Below are positions 34,823 to 43,059 of a DNA stretch of 64,000 nucleotides, in pieces. The notes under the pieces are model-generated. The model did not search any database. It saw only the letters and a list, made by a program, of their open reading frames with translations, and was not told where the DNA came from. Source of the DNA: JBGSUZ01 sp964404895 (lineage in GTDB: Bacteria > Bacillota > Clostridia > Peptostreptococcales > Acidaminobacteraceae); assembly GCA_964404895.1 (NCBI GenBank), contig CAYOLV010000002.1:186001-250000 (forward strand), written 5' to 3'. The translations under genes and the position numbers were made by a program. How positions within the stretch are numbered: position 1 is the stretch's first letter; every line of letters starts with the position of its first letter.

Positions 34823-35026
34823 ATGAAAGCTATTATTAAAATTGAAGGCATGAGCTGCGGCCATTGTGAAAAGAGAGTGCATAATGCCCTTTCTGGCGTT
34901 GCAGATATCAAAATCATTCGTGTCAGTGCGACCGAAGATTTGGCTGAAGTGGAATATGAAAATGACGCGGCTCTTAAAGGTGCTATTGAAGCTATTGAGG
35001 ATGCTGGCTACGATGTCATTCAATAA
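34823..35026 (+). CDS. Small heavy-metal-associated (HMA) domain protein, CopZ-like
   Basis: The 67-residue protein is a single HMA domain with the metal-binding motif GMSCGHCEKRV (residues about 9-19), a ferredoxin-like fold length and the usual ending AIEDAGYDVIQ. Such proteins carry Cu(I) or related soft metals to P-type ATPases or sensors. GGAGG sets the ATG at 34823. No copper ATPase or CsoR is adjacent. Instead a Fur-like box lies just upstream, suggesting iron-linked control. The gene has its own terminator. Confidence 0.92.
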   Translation: MKAIIKIEGMSCGHCEKRVHNALSGVADIKIIRVSATEDLAEVEYENDAALKGAIEAIEDAGYDVIQ

Positions 35027-35029
35027 TCA

Positions 35030-35071
35030 AAAAGGAACTGTACTTAAATAATATTAAGTGCAGTTCCTTTT
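35030..35071 (+). terminator. Terminator after the HMA gene
   Basis: AAAAGGAACTG and CAGTTCCTTTT form the stem, continued inward by ACTTAA/TTAAGT with one mismatch. A T-rich tract follows on the plus strand. Confidence 0.9.
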
Positions 35072-35120
35072 ATTTTATTTTTTGACGCTTATCTTTTAAA
35101 CTTGTTTATTGAATTATATT

Positions 35121-35627
35121 TTATCGAATACGCTTTTCGAACTTTTTGATTTGATCCATCAATTGGCCTTTTGGTTCAAGGTCCTTACAGTTTTTAAGCA
35201 ATATTCTCGATTTTGCGAGATTGCCCTTGTCTGCATATAGCATAGACAACTGGAAAAGCATCACTGCTTTATCTTCGTTTCTCTTGATTTTGTTTTGAAG
35301 TGCCAACTCATAAGCTTCAATGGCTTCATTCTTGCTGCCTGCAACTGTCAATAAATAACCATCTACCATATAGTAGAACGCTCTGTAAGCACTTGAAAGC
35401 CACTTCACATTAATGGTTTCATCCAAATACTTCTTCGCTTTTTCGTTATCTTGCTTTTCAAGCGCTTTCATGGCTAACGCAATCGAACCATGTCTAACGA
35501 TTGAGTAAGACATCAATGAGCCTAATACCAGTAAAATGCTCATGAAAATGTAGTGGTCTGTATAGCCTAAGTAAGCCGCGCCTCCAAAATAAACAGCTAC
35601 CATTCCAAGTTTGATCAATCTTCCCAT
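35121..35627 (-). CDS. Membrane-anchored TPR-like protein of unknown function
   Basis: The 168-residue protein has two N-terminal membrane helices (about 5-22 and 26-46). A helical cytoplasmic region follows, with tetratricopeptide-like repeats (AMKALEKQDNEKAKKYLDE, AYRAFYYMVDGYLLTV, AVMLFQLSMLYADKGNLAKS). TPR domains mediate protein contacts; no enzymatic motif is seen. It follows another small membrane protein gene by 20 bases, so the two probably form an operon and may act together. Confidence 0.75.
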   Translation of the reverse strand: MGRLIKLGMVAVYFGGAAYLGYTDHYIFMSILLVLGSLMSYSIVRHGSIALAMKALEKQDNEKAKKYLDETINVKWLSSAYRAFYYMVDGYLLTVAGSKNEAIEAYELALQNKIKRNEDKAVMLFQLSMLYADKGNLAKSRILLKNCKDLEPKGQLMDQIKKFEKRIR

Positions 35628-35647
35628 TTTTCAAATGCCCCTCTTTA

Positions 35648-36175
35648 TTATTTTTTCATAGCGAGTTTTATGGCTTTATTTGCCGTTTCTATTCCCTCAC
35701 TAGATTGATTGATTTTAAGATACAGCGGTTTTGTCGTGTCATGAAGTGTAAATTCTACTGTTGTTTCTTTCACTTCAAAACTTTTAACTTTTTTCCACGG
35801 ATACATCATTTTATTGCCGACTCTGCCGAACATATCCATATAACCAACGCCTTCTTTTGTCACGATGATTTTTCGAGTCATGACGTAACAGACGATGAAT
35901 ACCATAGACAGCCAATAGCTGAGTCCCAGCCAGAGCTTATAATTGCCCCATATGCCATCGATAAAGAACTTAACAGCCGTTAGAAAAATCACGCACATAA
36001 TCGCGTTGAAAAGATTTGTAAATATCCGATTGTGCTTGTGCACAAATTGATACGCAATCGTTTTTCGATCCACCCTTTTACTACCTAAAAAAACACCTAG
36101 GATAAAGGTAACACCCAAGGAGCTTCCAAGAACATACGCAAGTAGGTTTAAGTCTTTCATCCATTCAAAATTCAC
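35648..36175 (-). CDS. Membrane protein with a PH-like C-terminal domain, unknown function
   Basis: The 175-residue protein has about four hydrophobic segments (10-30, 52-72, 78-98 and a short one after) and a soluble C-terminal domain (about 100-175). KIIVTKEGVGYMDMFG, YPWKKVKSFEV and VEFTLHD look like the beta-rich pleckstrin-homology-like (DUF5673-type) domains of many Firmicutes membrane proteins. The start is GTG at 36175 behind GGGGGTGAATAA. It is co-transcribed with the TPR-like gene downstream. No function can be assigned. Confidence 0.75.
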   Translation of the reverse strand: MNFEWMKDLNLLAYVLGSSLGVTFILGVFLGSKRVDRKTIAYQFVHKHNRIFTNLFNAIMCVIFLTAVKFFIDGIWGNYKLWLGLSYWLSMVFIVCYVMTRKIIVTKEGVGYMDMFGRVGNKMMYPWKKVKSFEVKETTVEFTLHDTTKPLYLKINQSSEGIETANKAIKLAMKK

Positions 36176-36415
36176 TTATTCACCCCCATAGATGTATTAT
36201 GCCATAAAAATGAGCTCAATCATAGTCTGAATAACCGTTTCACTAAATTATTTCATTGAGACAGTGCTTAGAAACATAGAAAAATAGGGATATGCTTAAA
36301 AATAGGATATACTGATAATGAGGAAATTCCATAATTTCTCTATCAAACCTGAAAACTTAATTCCTCTCGATTTAGATTTTCTTACTGAAAATACGAGCTA
36401 CAAAAGGAGGTAAAA

Positions 36416-37654
36416 ATGTATTTAAGTGGTCAGACGCCTTTATTTAGGGCAAGAAATTTAGAAAAACATCTTGGCATTGGTACTATTTATTTAAAACTTG
36501 AAGGCAGTAATCCTACAGGACATAAAAATGACAGAATTGCCGAGTCCCTCATTCAATTTGCATACGACCATGGGTATAAAAAGATATTCGTTCAGGGCAG
36601 CAAACAATACATGCGCTCCGTTTTATACTTTGCAGAAGGAAAGGAGCTCGAGGTTTATTCTCCAAAAATAAAAGAGACTCTTTCTCAACAGAAAGTCTAC
36701 CCCACTGTAAACTGGATTTCTTTTAAAATCCCTGTTAAAGCTTTAGCAATAGATGTATATGAAAAATACGCTCTTGACCATGAAATGTATTTCATGACGG
36801 AATGGGAAAAGAAACCTTTTATAAGAAGCTTGGCTATTCAGAAAATCACAGAGGAAATTTTTGCAAAAATTCCTGAGCCAACAGATTTTTGGACACAGGT
36901 CAATGGCGGCTATACACTCAAGAGTATTTATCATGAATCTATGAGAAGTTGGGTTAATGGTACGTTGATAACACTGCCTATTATCCATTGTGGTGTTCAA
37001 CCTAAAATCATGGAACATCTGGATACTGATGAGAATTTGCAAGAAGCTGTAAAGACCACCAACGCCACATTAATGTCCATTGATTTGCCTAAGCTCAAAG
37101 AAACCGTGAAACTCCTAAAAAAACTTGAGCATATTAACATCAGCATTGAGGAAGCTTACTCACTTGCGGCACTCCTTTATTCAGAAGATAAAAATAAAGG
37201 CATCCATATTGTCATTCTGAATGACGGTAAAAACGAAATCGATATTAATGAAATCTCTAAAGATCCAAAACTGAATAAAGATGAGATTGTCGCCCTTACT
37301 CGAAAGCTCTTAGAACCTTATAACGACAGTATTGAAGAAACCGCTGACGCTGTTCAAAAAGCTATAGAGGTAGGTTTTATATTTAAAGCCACTAGAGGAA
37401 CTGAAGTTCACGGTATCTGTATCGTCGTTCACATGGGCTTCTCAGAATTTATCCCCTCTTATCACATGGCTTACATCGGCGTCCTCAAAGGCAATAAAGG
37501 TCGAGGCGTCGCAACCGAATTGATGAATCAAGTCATCGAGAAGACAGGTGGCAATCTATCTCTCCATGTGGATATTCCAAATGGAGGCGCAAAAAAACTC
37601 TATGAAAAAATGGGCTTTGTGCACAAATATGACAGAATGATCTACAAAAGATAG
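36416..37654 (+). CDS. Fusion of a threonine-synthase-like PLP fold-type-II domain and a GNAT acetyltransferase domain
   Basis: Residues 1-272 resemble the fold-type-II PLP enzymes (threonine synthase, TrpB). They show TPLFRARNLEKHLG, LEGSNPTGHKNDR with a candidate Schiff-base lysine at 37, a phosphate-loop-like NGGYTLKSIY (163-172), HCGVQP (191-196) and the closing AYSLAALLYSED...IVILNDG. The substrate Asn loop (normally SGNTG-like) reads GSKQYM, and the domain is about 50-100 residues short, so activity may be altered or lost. Residues about 288-412 are a GNAT domain with the acetyl-CoA loop GNKGRGVAT (359-367) and YEKMGF. AAAAGGAGG precedes the ATG. Two near-identical direct repeats (36281-36313) lie in the promoter region. 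It is a single-gene unit. Confidence 0.82.
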   Translation: MYLSGQTPLFRARNLEKHLGIGTIYLKLEGSNPTGHKNDRIAESLIQFAYDHGYKKIFVQGSKQYMRSVLYFAEGKELEVYSPKIKETLSQQKVYPTVNWISFKIPVKALAIDVYEKYALDHEMYFMTEWEKKPFIRSLAIQKITEEIFAKIPEPTDFWTQVNGGYTLKSIYHESMRSWVNGTLITLPIIHCGVQPKIMEHLDTDENLQEAVKTTNATLMSIDLPKLKETVKLLKKLEHINISIEEAYSLAALLYSEDKNKGIHIVILNDGKNEIDINEISKDPKLNKDEIVALTRKLLEPYNDSIEETADAVQKAIEVGFIFKATRGTEVHGICIVVHMGFSEFIPSYHMAYIGVLKGNKGRGVATELMNQVIEKTGGNLSLHVDIPNGGAKKLYEKMGFVHKYDRMIYKR

Positions 37655-37691
37655 TCCCTGAAACTCATCATAGAGAAACGACTAAACCCAT

Positions 37692-37742
37692 AAAAAACGA
37701 CCTAGCGGCTGAGTTTTATTCTCCCAGCCTTCTAGGTCGTTT
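37692..37742. terminator. Shared convergent terminator
   Basis: AAACGACCTAG and CTAGGTCGTTT with an inner GGCTG/CAGCC pairing form a long stem. On the minus strand it ends in six T residues and would stop the sugar permease transcript; on the plus strand it would stop the PLP-GNAT gene. Confidence 0.88.
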
Positions 37743-37789
37743 CAAGTTTAATTTGCAATTTTTTATTGGTTATAAGTTCATTAAAATAA

Positions 37790-39007
37790 TTAATGTACAC
37801 TGCCCTTCTTACGAGATTGAATATCAATCCAAACCGCAATTAGAAGTACCAAACCTTTAATAATCATACGCTGCATAGCACCTACGTCCATGAGAAGCAT
37901 ACCATTGTTAAGCGTTGCCATAACGAGAGCTCCTACAATAGCTCCAACAATTTTACCTTCTCCACCAAGGGTTGAAGTTCCGCCAATGATAGCCGATGCG
38001 ATAACGTCTAACTCCATGCCTGAACCTGCAGAAGCCGCTGCTGAACCAACACGTGCAGTATAAACGATACCGCCGATAGCGCCTAAAATACCTGATGATA
38101 CGAAAATCATGAGGGTTCTTTGTCTAATGTTAATCCCTGACAGTTTTGTGGCTTCTTTATTACCACCAATAGCATAGACGTGTCGTCCAAAAGTTGTCTT
38201 TGTTGTAATGAATGAATAAAGTGCCCCAATTAGCAACATAAGAATCATTGAATAAGAAATACCAAGGTACATAGAAAGAACACCAAATACAGCTGTGAGC
38301 ATAGCAGAAACGAGAATCAATTTAAGCGTAAACAAAGTCTTTGGAAGTACTTCAAAACCGTACTTTTGTCTCTCTTTTCTCTTGTTAAATTCAGAGAATA
38401 GGTAAATGATTAAAACAACACCGTAGAAAATCAAAGTTGTATCATTTGGAATACCGTCTTTTGGCGAATTTGCCAAGAAAATGGTCGGTAAAAAATCTGT
38501 ACCGATGGCATTAAATAATTTAGGTGTTGAAATGGTTTCTCCATTAGTAACCCCTAAGAGTAAGCCGTTGAAGACCATCATGCCAGCCAAAGTAACAATG
38601 AAGGCAGGTACGTCTTGATAGGCAACCCAGTAACCCTGCCATAAACCAATTAAAGCACCTACTGCTATTGTGATTAAAATTGCTGGTAATACCCCAAATC
38701 CCATTTTGCCCATAAGAATTGCGGCAATGGCACCTGTAAAGCCTACTACTGCACCAATGGAAAGGTCAATGTGTCCCGCAACGATAACCAATACAACACC
38801 ACAGGCTAAAATTGCGATATGTGCCGTTTGAAGCAACAGTGTCGAAAGATTTCTTGGTGTGAGGAACGAATCAGACATCATGCTAAAGATTGCCATAATG
38901 CCAATAAGCGCTATAAACATGGTGTAGTCTCTGATATTAGTTTTAAAAGATGTCATAACCAGTTTTAAAAGATTTTTTGATTCCTTTTGTACCGCATTGT
39001 TTTCCAT
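37790..39007 (-). CDS. gguB: Sugar ABC transporter permease (GguB/MmsB/XylH type)
   Basis: The 405-residue membrane protein has about 10-11 hydrophobic segments of the BPD_transp_2 family. It has the conserved loop AGHIDLSIGAVVGFTGAIAA (about 85) and TTFGRHVYAIGGNKEAT (about 290). AIIGGTSTLGGEGK follows near 350. The extra-long central region fits the xylose/multiple-sugar MmsB/XylH subgroup. The ATG at 39007 follows AGGAGG, so I reject an earlier start. It is the last gene of the binding protein-ATPase-permease transcript. Confidence 0.92.
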   Translation of the reverse strand: MENNAVQKESKNLLKLVMTSFKTNIRDYTMFIALIGIMAIFSMMSDSFLTPRNLSTLLLQTAHIAILACGVVLVIVAGHIDLSIGAVVGFTGAIAAILMGKMGFGVLPAILITIAVGALIGLWQGYWVAYQDVPAFIVTLAGMMVFNGLLLGVTNGETISTPKLFNAIGTDFLPTIFLANSPKDGIPNDTTLIFYGVVLIIYLFSEFNKRKERQKYGFEVLPKTLFTLKLILVSAMLTAVFGVLSMYLGISYSMILMLLIGALYSFITTKTTFGRHVYAIGGNKEATKLSGINIRQRTLMIFVSSGILGAIGGIVYTARVGSAAASAGSGMELDVIASAIIGGTSTLGGEGKIVGAIVGALVMATLNNGMLLMDVGAMQRMIIKGLVLLIAVWIDIQSRKKGSVH

Positions 39008-39017
39008 AACAAACCTC

Positions 39018-40553
39018 CTAAAGATTAGCTGCGTCATGTCCGCCAGTTGCATAGAACATAACGGATTCTTGATTGGCCTCAGTGTATAGTAATTCTTTCG
39101 TTAACTTGCCTTCATGCATAACTAGGATCCTATCGCTCATTCCTAATATTTCTGGAAGCTCCGAGGAAATCATTATGATGCTAACACCTTTTTCCACTAA
39201 GTCGTTCATAATATTATAGATTTCAAATTTAGCCCCAACATCTATCCCTCTGGTAGGTTCGTCTAAAACCAATACCTTTGGTTGAGCCATCAACCATTTG
39301 GCAATGACTACTTTTTGCTGATTGCCGCCGCTGAGATTTTTAACCTTTTGTTCCACATTCGGCGTCTTTATTCTCAGTGCATTGACATAGTCATTAGCCA
39401 CTTTTATTTCTTTATTTAAGTCGATACCTTTAATTGTAGAAATTTTATCAAGGCTTGCCATGGTAGTATTCTCTTTGACATCCATATCCAATACAAGTCC
39501 TGTTTTTTTACGGTCTTCACTAAGGTAACAATAACCGCTTTCGATGGCGTCCTTTGGACCTTTGAATTTAACTTTATTGCCATCTAGCTTCATTTCACCA
39601 GAAGGATTTACACCATATGCCCCAAAGAGGCTCATCATAAGTTCTGTTCTACCAGCACCCATGAGGCCTGCAATCCCTAAAATTTCACCTCTTCTAGCAG
39701 TGAAGCTCACGTCGTCAATGGCTTTTCTATCAGGAAGTTCAGGGTTGTAAACGGTCCAGTTCTTAACTTCTAACACAGCTTCACCAGGTGTATGTGGCTT
39801 TCTTGGGAATAACTGTGTCATTTCACGACCAACCATACCTTTGATTATACGATCTGCATTAACGCTGGCATCGTTGTCATAAGTTTCAATGGTTTTACCA
39901 TCGCGCAAAATAGTGATTCGGTCTGCTATTGCAGTGACTTCTTTAAGTTTATGAGAAATATAAATGCAGCTGATGCCTTGTGCCTTAAAAGTTCTAATGA
40001 TTTCTAGCAAATTATCGCTGTCGTCTTCGTTAAGTGCAGCCGTAGGTTCATCTAGGATCAATATGTTAACTTTTTTGGAAATTGCCTTTGCAATCTCTAC
40101 CAATTGTTGTTTTCCAATTCCTAAGTTAATAACTTTTGTGTCTGGCGAAGCTTTTAAACCCACCAAGTTCATGTATTTCTTGGCTTCTTCGAAGGTCTTA
40201 TTCCAATCGATTCTGCCACCTGTTTGAAATTCATTTCCAATGAAGATGTTCTCGGCGATATTCATCTGCTTAATGAGAGTTAATTCTTGATAAATAATGC
40301 CGACACCCGAGGATTCACTGTCCTTTGTGTTGTGAAACTTTTTAACCTGACCGTCAATGACGATATCACCTTCATAAGTACCAATGGGATATACCCCTGA
40401 CAGAACCTTCATTAATGTAGATTTACCTGCCCCATTTTCTCCAACGAGGGCATGAATTTCCCCTTTTTTAATTTTAAAATTAACGCCATCTAAAGCGCGG
40501 ACGCCTGGAAATTCCTTAACAATGTCCTTCATTTCCAAAATATATTCGCTCAC
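39018..40553 (-). CDS. gguA: Sugar ABC transporter ATP-binding protein (GguA/MmsA/XylG type)
   Basis: The 511-residue protein has two ABC ATPase domains in tandem, as in RbsA, MglA and XylG. The first has GENGAGKSTLMKVLSG and ILDEPTAAL. The second has GLMGAGRTELM, LSGGNQQKVVIAKWL and VLDEPTRGIDVGAK. The start is most likely GTG at 40553, ten bases after AGGAGG; an in-frame ATG further out overlaps that ribosome binding site. It lies ten bases before the permease gene and follows the binding-protein gene with a hairpin between. Confidence 0.95.
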   Translation of the reverse strand: MSEYILEMKDIVKEFPGVRALDGVNFKIKKGEIHALVGENGAGKSTLMKVLSGVYPIGTYEGDIVIDGQVKKFHNTKDSESSGVGIIYQELTLIKQMNIAENIFIGNEFQTGGRIDWNKTFEEAKKYMNLVGLKASPDTKVINLGIGKQQLVEIAKAISKKVNILILDEPTAALNEDDSDNLLEIIRTFKAQGISCIYISHKLKEVTAIADRITILRDGKTIETYDNDASVNADRIIKGMVGREMTQLFPRKPHTPGEAVLEVKNWTVYNPELPDRKAIDDVSFTARRGEILGIAGLMGAGRTELMMSLFGAYGVNPSGEMKLDGNKVKFKGPKDAIESGYCYLSEDRKKTGLVLDMDVKENTTMASLDKISTIKGIDLNKEIKVANDYVNALRIKTPNVEQKVKNLSGGNQQKVVIAKWLMAQPKVLVLDEPTRGIDVGAKFEIYNIMNDLVEKGVSIIMISSELPEILGMSDRILVMHEGKLTKELLYTEANQESVMFYATGGHDAANL

Positions 40554-40632
40554 GGTTGGTGAACCTCCTATCATCTCTCGCACCCGAAAACATCAATTGA
40601 CTATGCGAAATGGGATTCTAAACAAGAATGGA

Positions 40633-40652
40633 GAAGCGGTTTTCACCGCTCC
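40633..40652 (-). other. Intercistronic hairpin between binding protein and ATPase genes
   Basis: AGCGGT and ACCGCT pair with a four-base loop and G/C-rich flanks, without a following T run. Such hairpins commonly protect the 3' end of the upstream message, raising binding protein output over membrane components. Confidence 0.6.
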
Positions 40653-40680
40653 CCATGTCTGATGCTATAATGAGATCTAA

Positions 40681-41724
40681 CTATTTAAGATCTGCTTCTG
40701 TGATGTAACCGCTGTCTACTAAAACTTGTTTCAAGTTTTCTTTAGTAACAACTGTAGCTTCTAATAAAACAGAAGGCACATCTACTTTACCGTTGTTAAC
40801 AACGCTGTTTGTTTCAATTTTTTCGCCGCCGCCAAGTTTAATAGCTAATTCGATAGCAGCTTTGCCAAGTTCTCTTGTATCTTTGAAGATTGTCATAGAT
40901 TGTGTACCTTCCATGATTCTCTTAGCAGCAGATTTTTCAGAGTCTTGACCAGTGATTGGAACTACGCCTGCAAGGTTTTGAGCAGCTAATGCTTGGATAG
41001 CAGCGCCTGCAGTACCATCGTTTGGAGCAAGGATTGCGTCTACTTTGTTGTTGTTAGCAGCAAGAGCCGCTTCTACGATTTTAAGCGCATTTTCTGGAAC
41101 CCAGTTCTCTACAGCTTGATCAGCAACGATTTTGATTTTGCCTGAATCTACAAGAGGTTGGATGTATTTCATAGCGCCTTTTTTGAAGAGTGTTGCGTTA
41201 TTGTCTGTTGGTGCGCCTGACATAACGATGTAATTACCTTCGCCAACTTTTTCAGTGATGAATTTACCTTGTAACTCACCAACTTTTTCATTATCAAATG
41301 AAATGTAAGCAGAAAGCTTATCAGTGTTAGCAATTAAACGGTCGTAAGAAATAACTGGAATACCTTCTTGACTTGCTTTTTCAACTAATGTAGCAGCTGC
41401 AGAAGCATCGTGTGGTGCTAAGATTAATACGTCAATACCTTGAGTAAAGAGAGATTCAACTTGAGTAATTTGCTCTTCCATATCAGCATCAGCAACTTTT
41501 ACAATAAGTTCTGCACCGAGTTCAGCGGCAACTTGCTCCATTTTTTCTTTGTCTCTTACCCATCTTTCTTCTCTTTGTGTTGGTAAAGAAAGACCGATTA
41601 CTACTTTTTTAACTTCTGTTGCGGCTGGTGTTGTAGCAGGTGCCTCAGCTGCAGGTTTGCTGCATCCTACAAAGAGTGATGCTGACATAACTGCAATCAA
41701 GCCTAAAGACAATAATTTTTTCAT
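40681..41724 (-). CDS. chvE: Sugar-binding lipoprotein (ChvE/XylF-like)
   Basis: The 347-residue protein starts with a lipoprotein signal ending LFVGC (lipobox cysteine about residue 21) and a T/A/P-rich linker. The mature part is a type I periplasmic binding fold of the ChvE/XylF group, with GLSLPTQREERWVRDKEKM, ILAPHDASAAATLVEKA, PVISYDRLI, SFDNEKVGE and GQDSEKSAAKRI. These are the sugar-contact regions for xylose, arabinose, galactose or glucose. AGGAGGCGTATC sets the ATG at 41724. It leads the transporter operon, and its upstream region carries repeats likely bound by the YesN-like regulator. Confidence 0.93.
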   Translation of the reverse strand: MKKLLSLGLIAVMSASLFVGCSKPAAEAPATTPAATEVKKVVIGLSLPTQREERWVRDKEKMEQVAAELGAELIVKVADADMEEQITQVESLFTQGIDVLILAPHDASAAATLVEKASQEGIPVISYDRLIANTDKLSAYISFDNEKVGELQGKFITEKVGEGNYIVMSGAPTDNNATLFKKGAMKYIQPLVDSGKIKIVADQAVENWVPENALKIVEAALAANNNKVDAILAPNDGTAGAAIQALAAQNLAGVVPITGQDSEKSAAKRIMEGTQSMTIFKDTRELGKAAIELAIKLGGGEKIETNSVVNNGKVDVPSVLLEATVVTKENLKQVLVDSGYITEADLK

Positions 41725-41770
41725 GATACGCCTCCTCAAACGATATACGTTTATTTACTACGGTTTCATC

Positions 41771-41887
41771 TTAACGCTTTTGTAACCTTTTAACCCTATC
41801 CTGATTTGTCTTAACCCACGAAAGATTTGGCATGTTAATTCTAAGTTAACTGTATGACCCGTAAAATTTTGCGATTTTGATTTTACG
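41771..41887 (-). promoter_or_regulatory. Repeat-rich control region of the sugar transporter operon
   Basis: Four copies of TAAC followed by C or G start at 41772, 41783, 41791 and 41812. Further upstream lie a GTTAA/TTAAC inverted repeat (about 41834-41850) and the arms CGTAAAAT/ATTTTACG (41860-41887). Direct repeats near helical spacing are typical of AraC-type response regulator sites, and such a regulator is encoded upstream. Confidence 0.5.
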
Positions 41888-41907
41888 CAATTACCTAGTT
41901 AATCTAT

Positions 41908-41941
41908 AAAAAAACAGCCCTGATTAGTTATCAGCGCTGTT
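41908..41941 (-). terminator. Terminator after the sensor gene cluster
   Basis: On the minus strand AACAGCGCTGA pairs with TCAGGGCTGTT around a seven-base loop and ends in seven T residues. One mismatch lies in the stem. It separates the sensor genes from the transporter promoter. Confidence 0.87.
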
Positions 41942-41993
41942 TAGGTGAAGATTCAGATTGTCTTGAGCAATCTAGCATGTTCAATTACTTCTT

Positions 41994-43058
41994 TTAATGA
42001 CCATAGACTTCATCTTTCAAGTGGAAGCCATCTTTAATAATGGTGTCATCCAAGTTATGAATATCTACAACAATAGGATCAATGTACAAATAAGGCACTT
42101 GATACCTACCGTTCATGAGCATTTCTTGAGAATCAAGGGACTTGCCCACTGCCAGGTTATATGCCACCCTTGCTGTCATTTCAGCCAGTTGGTGAATCGG
42201 TTTGTAAATAGTCATGCTCTGAGTGCCGTCTACAATTCTCTGACAAGCAGCTAGGTCTGCATCTTGACCGACAACAATGACTTTGCCCGCCTTTTTATAT
42301 TCAGACAAAGCCCGTATTGCTGCACCCGCTAAAGCATCGTTGCCGGCAAGTACTGCATCAAACTCCACATCATCGGCTAAAAGCTTTTCAGTGGTTTCAT
42401 AAGCATATTCTGTCAGCCAATTTTCAGCCCAATATTCCCCTAACATTGTAATGCCTTTTGAATCTAAGGTTCTGCTATATCCCGCTTTAATAATTTGAGT
42501 ATTATTGTCCGACTTTGCACCGTTAATAACGAGTACTTTGCCTTTGCTAAGTTTACTTTTGATGTATCTGCCCATTTCCTCCCCAACCTTTTCATTGTCG
42601 AAGGAAATATAGTAGTCAATATCTGCATCCACCACCAAACGGTCATAAGAAATGACTCTGACCCCTTTAGATTTGGCGTATCCTACTGCTTGTGAAGCCT
42701 TTTTCAAGTCATTCGGCACAATAATGAGAACGTCTATGTTTTGGGAAACCAGATACTTAACCTGCTTGATTTGATCATCGTCGTCATTGTTGGCATTCAT
42801 TACAATGGGAATGCCTCCAAGATCTTTAATTCTGGACATGAGAATATCTCTATCCTTAATCCATCTTTCTTCCTTAAGTGTCCCCAAAGATATGCCAACC
42901 TTATAAAGCCCGTCCATTTCTTCCGATGATTGAGGCAACTGTATTTCAGTCTCATTTTGAGGAAAGAGCTTATAAATTAAAAAGAGTGACTGGGCGATAA
43001 AAACCATGGAAAATACCAGCACTAAAATCTTCTTAAACATTTTAAACGATGGCTGCAT
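41994..43058 (-). CDS. Second membrane-anchored sugar-binding protein
   Basis: The 354-residue protein has an uncleaved-looking N-terminal membrane helix (about 8-30) without a lipobox. A type I periplasmic binding domain follows and is closely related to the ChvE-like lipoprotein of the same locus (GISLGTLKEERWIKDRD, VISYDRLVVDADIDYYISFDNEKVGE, GQDADLAACQRIVDGTQSMTIYK). The ATG at 43058 follows the regulator stop by one base, with GGGGGCGG upstream. An anchored copy co-transcribed with a two-component pair suggests a sensory subunit rather than a transport one, as XylFII does for LytS in Clostridium beijerinckii. Confidence 0.88.
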   Translation of the reverse strand: MQPSFKMFKKILVLVFSMVFIAQSLFLIYKLFPQNETEIQLPQSSEEMDGLYKVGISLGTLKEERWIKDRDILMSRIKDLGGIPIVMNANNDDDDQIKQVKYLVSQNIDVLIIVPNDLKKASQAVGYAKSKGVRVISYDRLVVDADIDYYISFDNEKVGEEMGRYIKSKLSKGKVLVINGAKSDNNTQIIKAGYSRTLDSKGITMLGEYWAENWLTEYAYETTEKLLADDVEFDAVLAGNDALAGAAIRALSEYKKAGKVIVVGQDADLAACQRIVDGTQSMTIYKPIHQLAEMTARVAYNLAVGKSLDSQEMLMNGRYQVPYLYIDPIVVDIHNLDDTIIKDGFHLKDEVYGH

Positions 43059-43059
43059 C

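Noticed and set aside
34733..35023. 96-codon minus-strand frame over the HMA gene
   Set aside because: The plus-strand HMA gene has a clear motif, ribosome binding site, Fur-like box and terminator, so the antisense frame is a shadow.
36416..37654. The PLP-GNAT fusion as an artefact of a frameshift joining two genes
   Set aside because: The frame is open throughout, with one ribosome binding site, a continuous linker and a terminator only at the end; no second ribosome binding site with start was seen before the GNAT domain.
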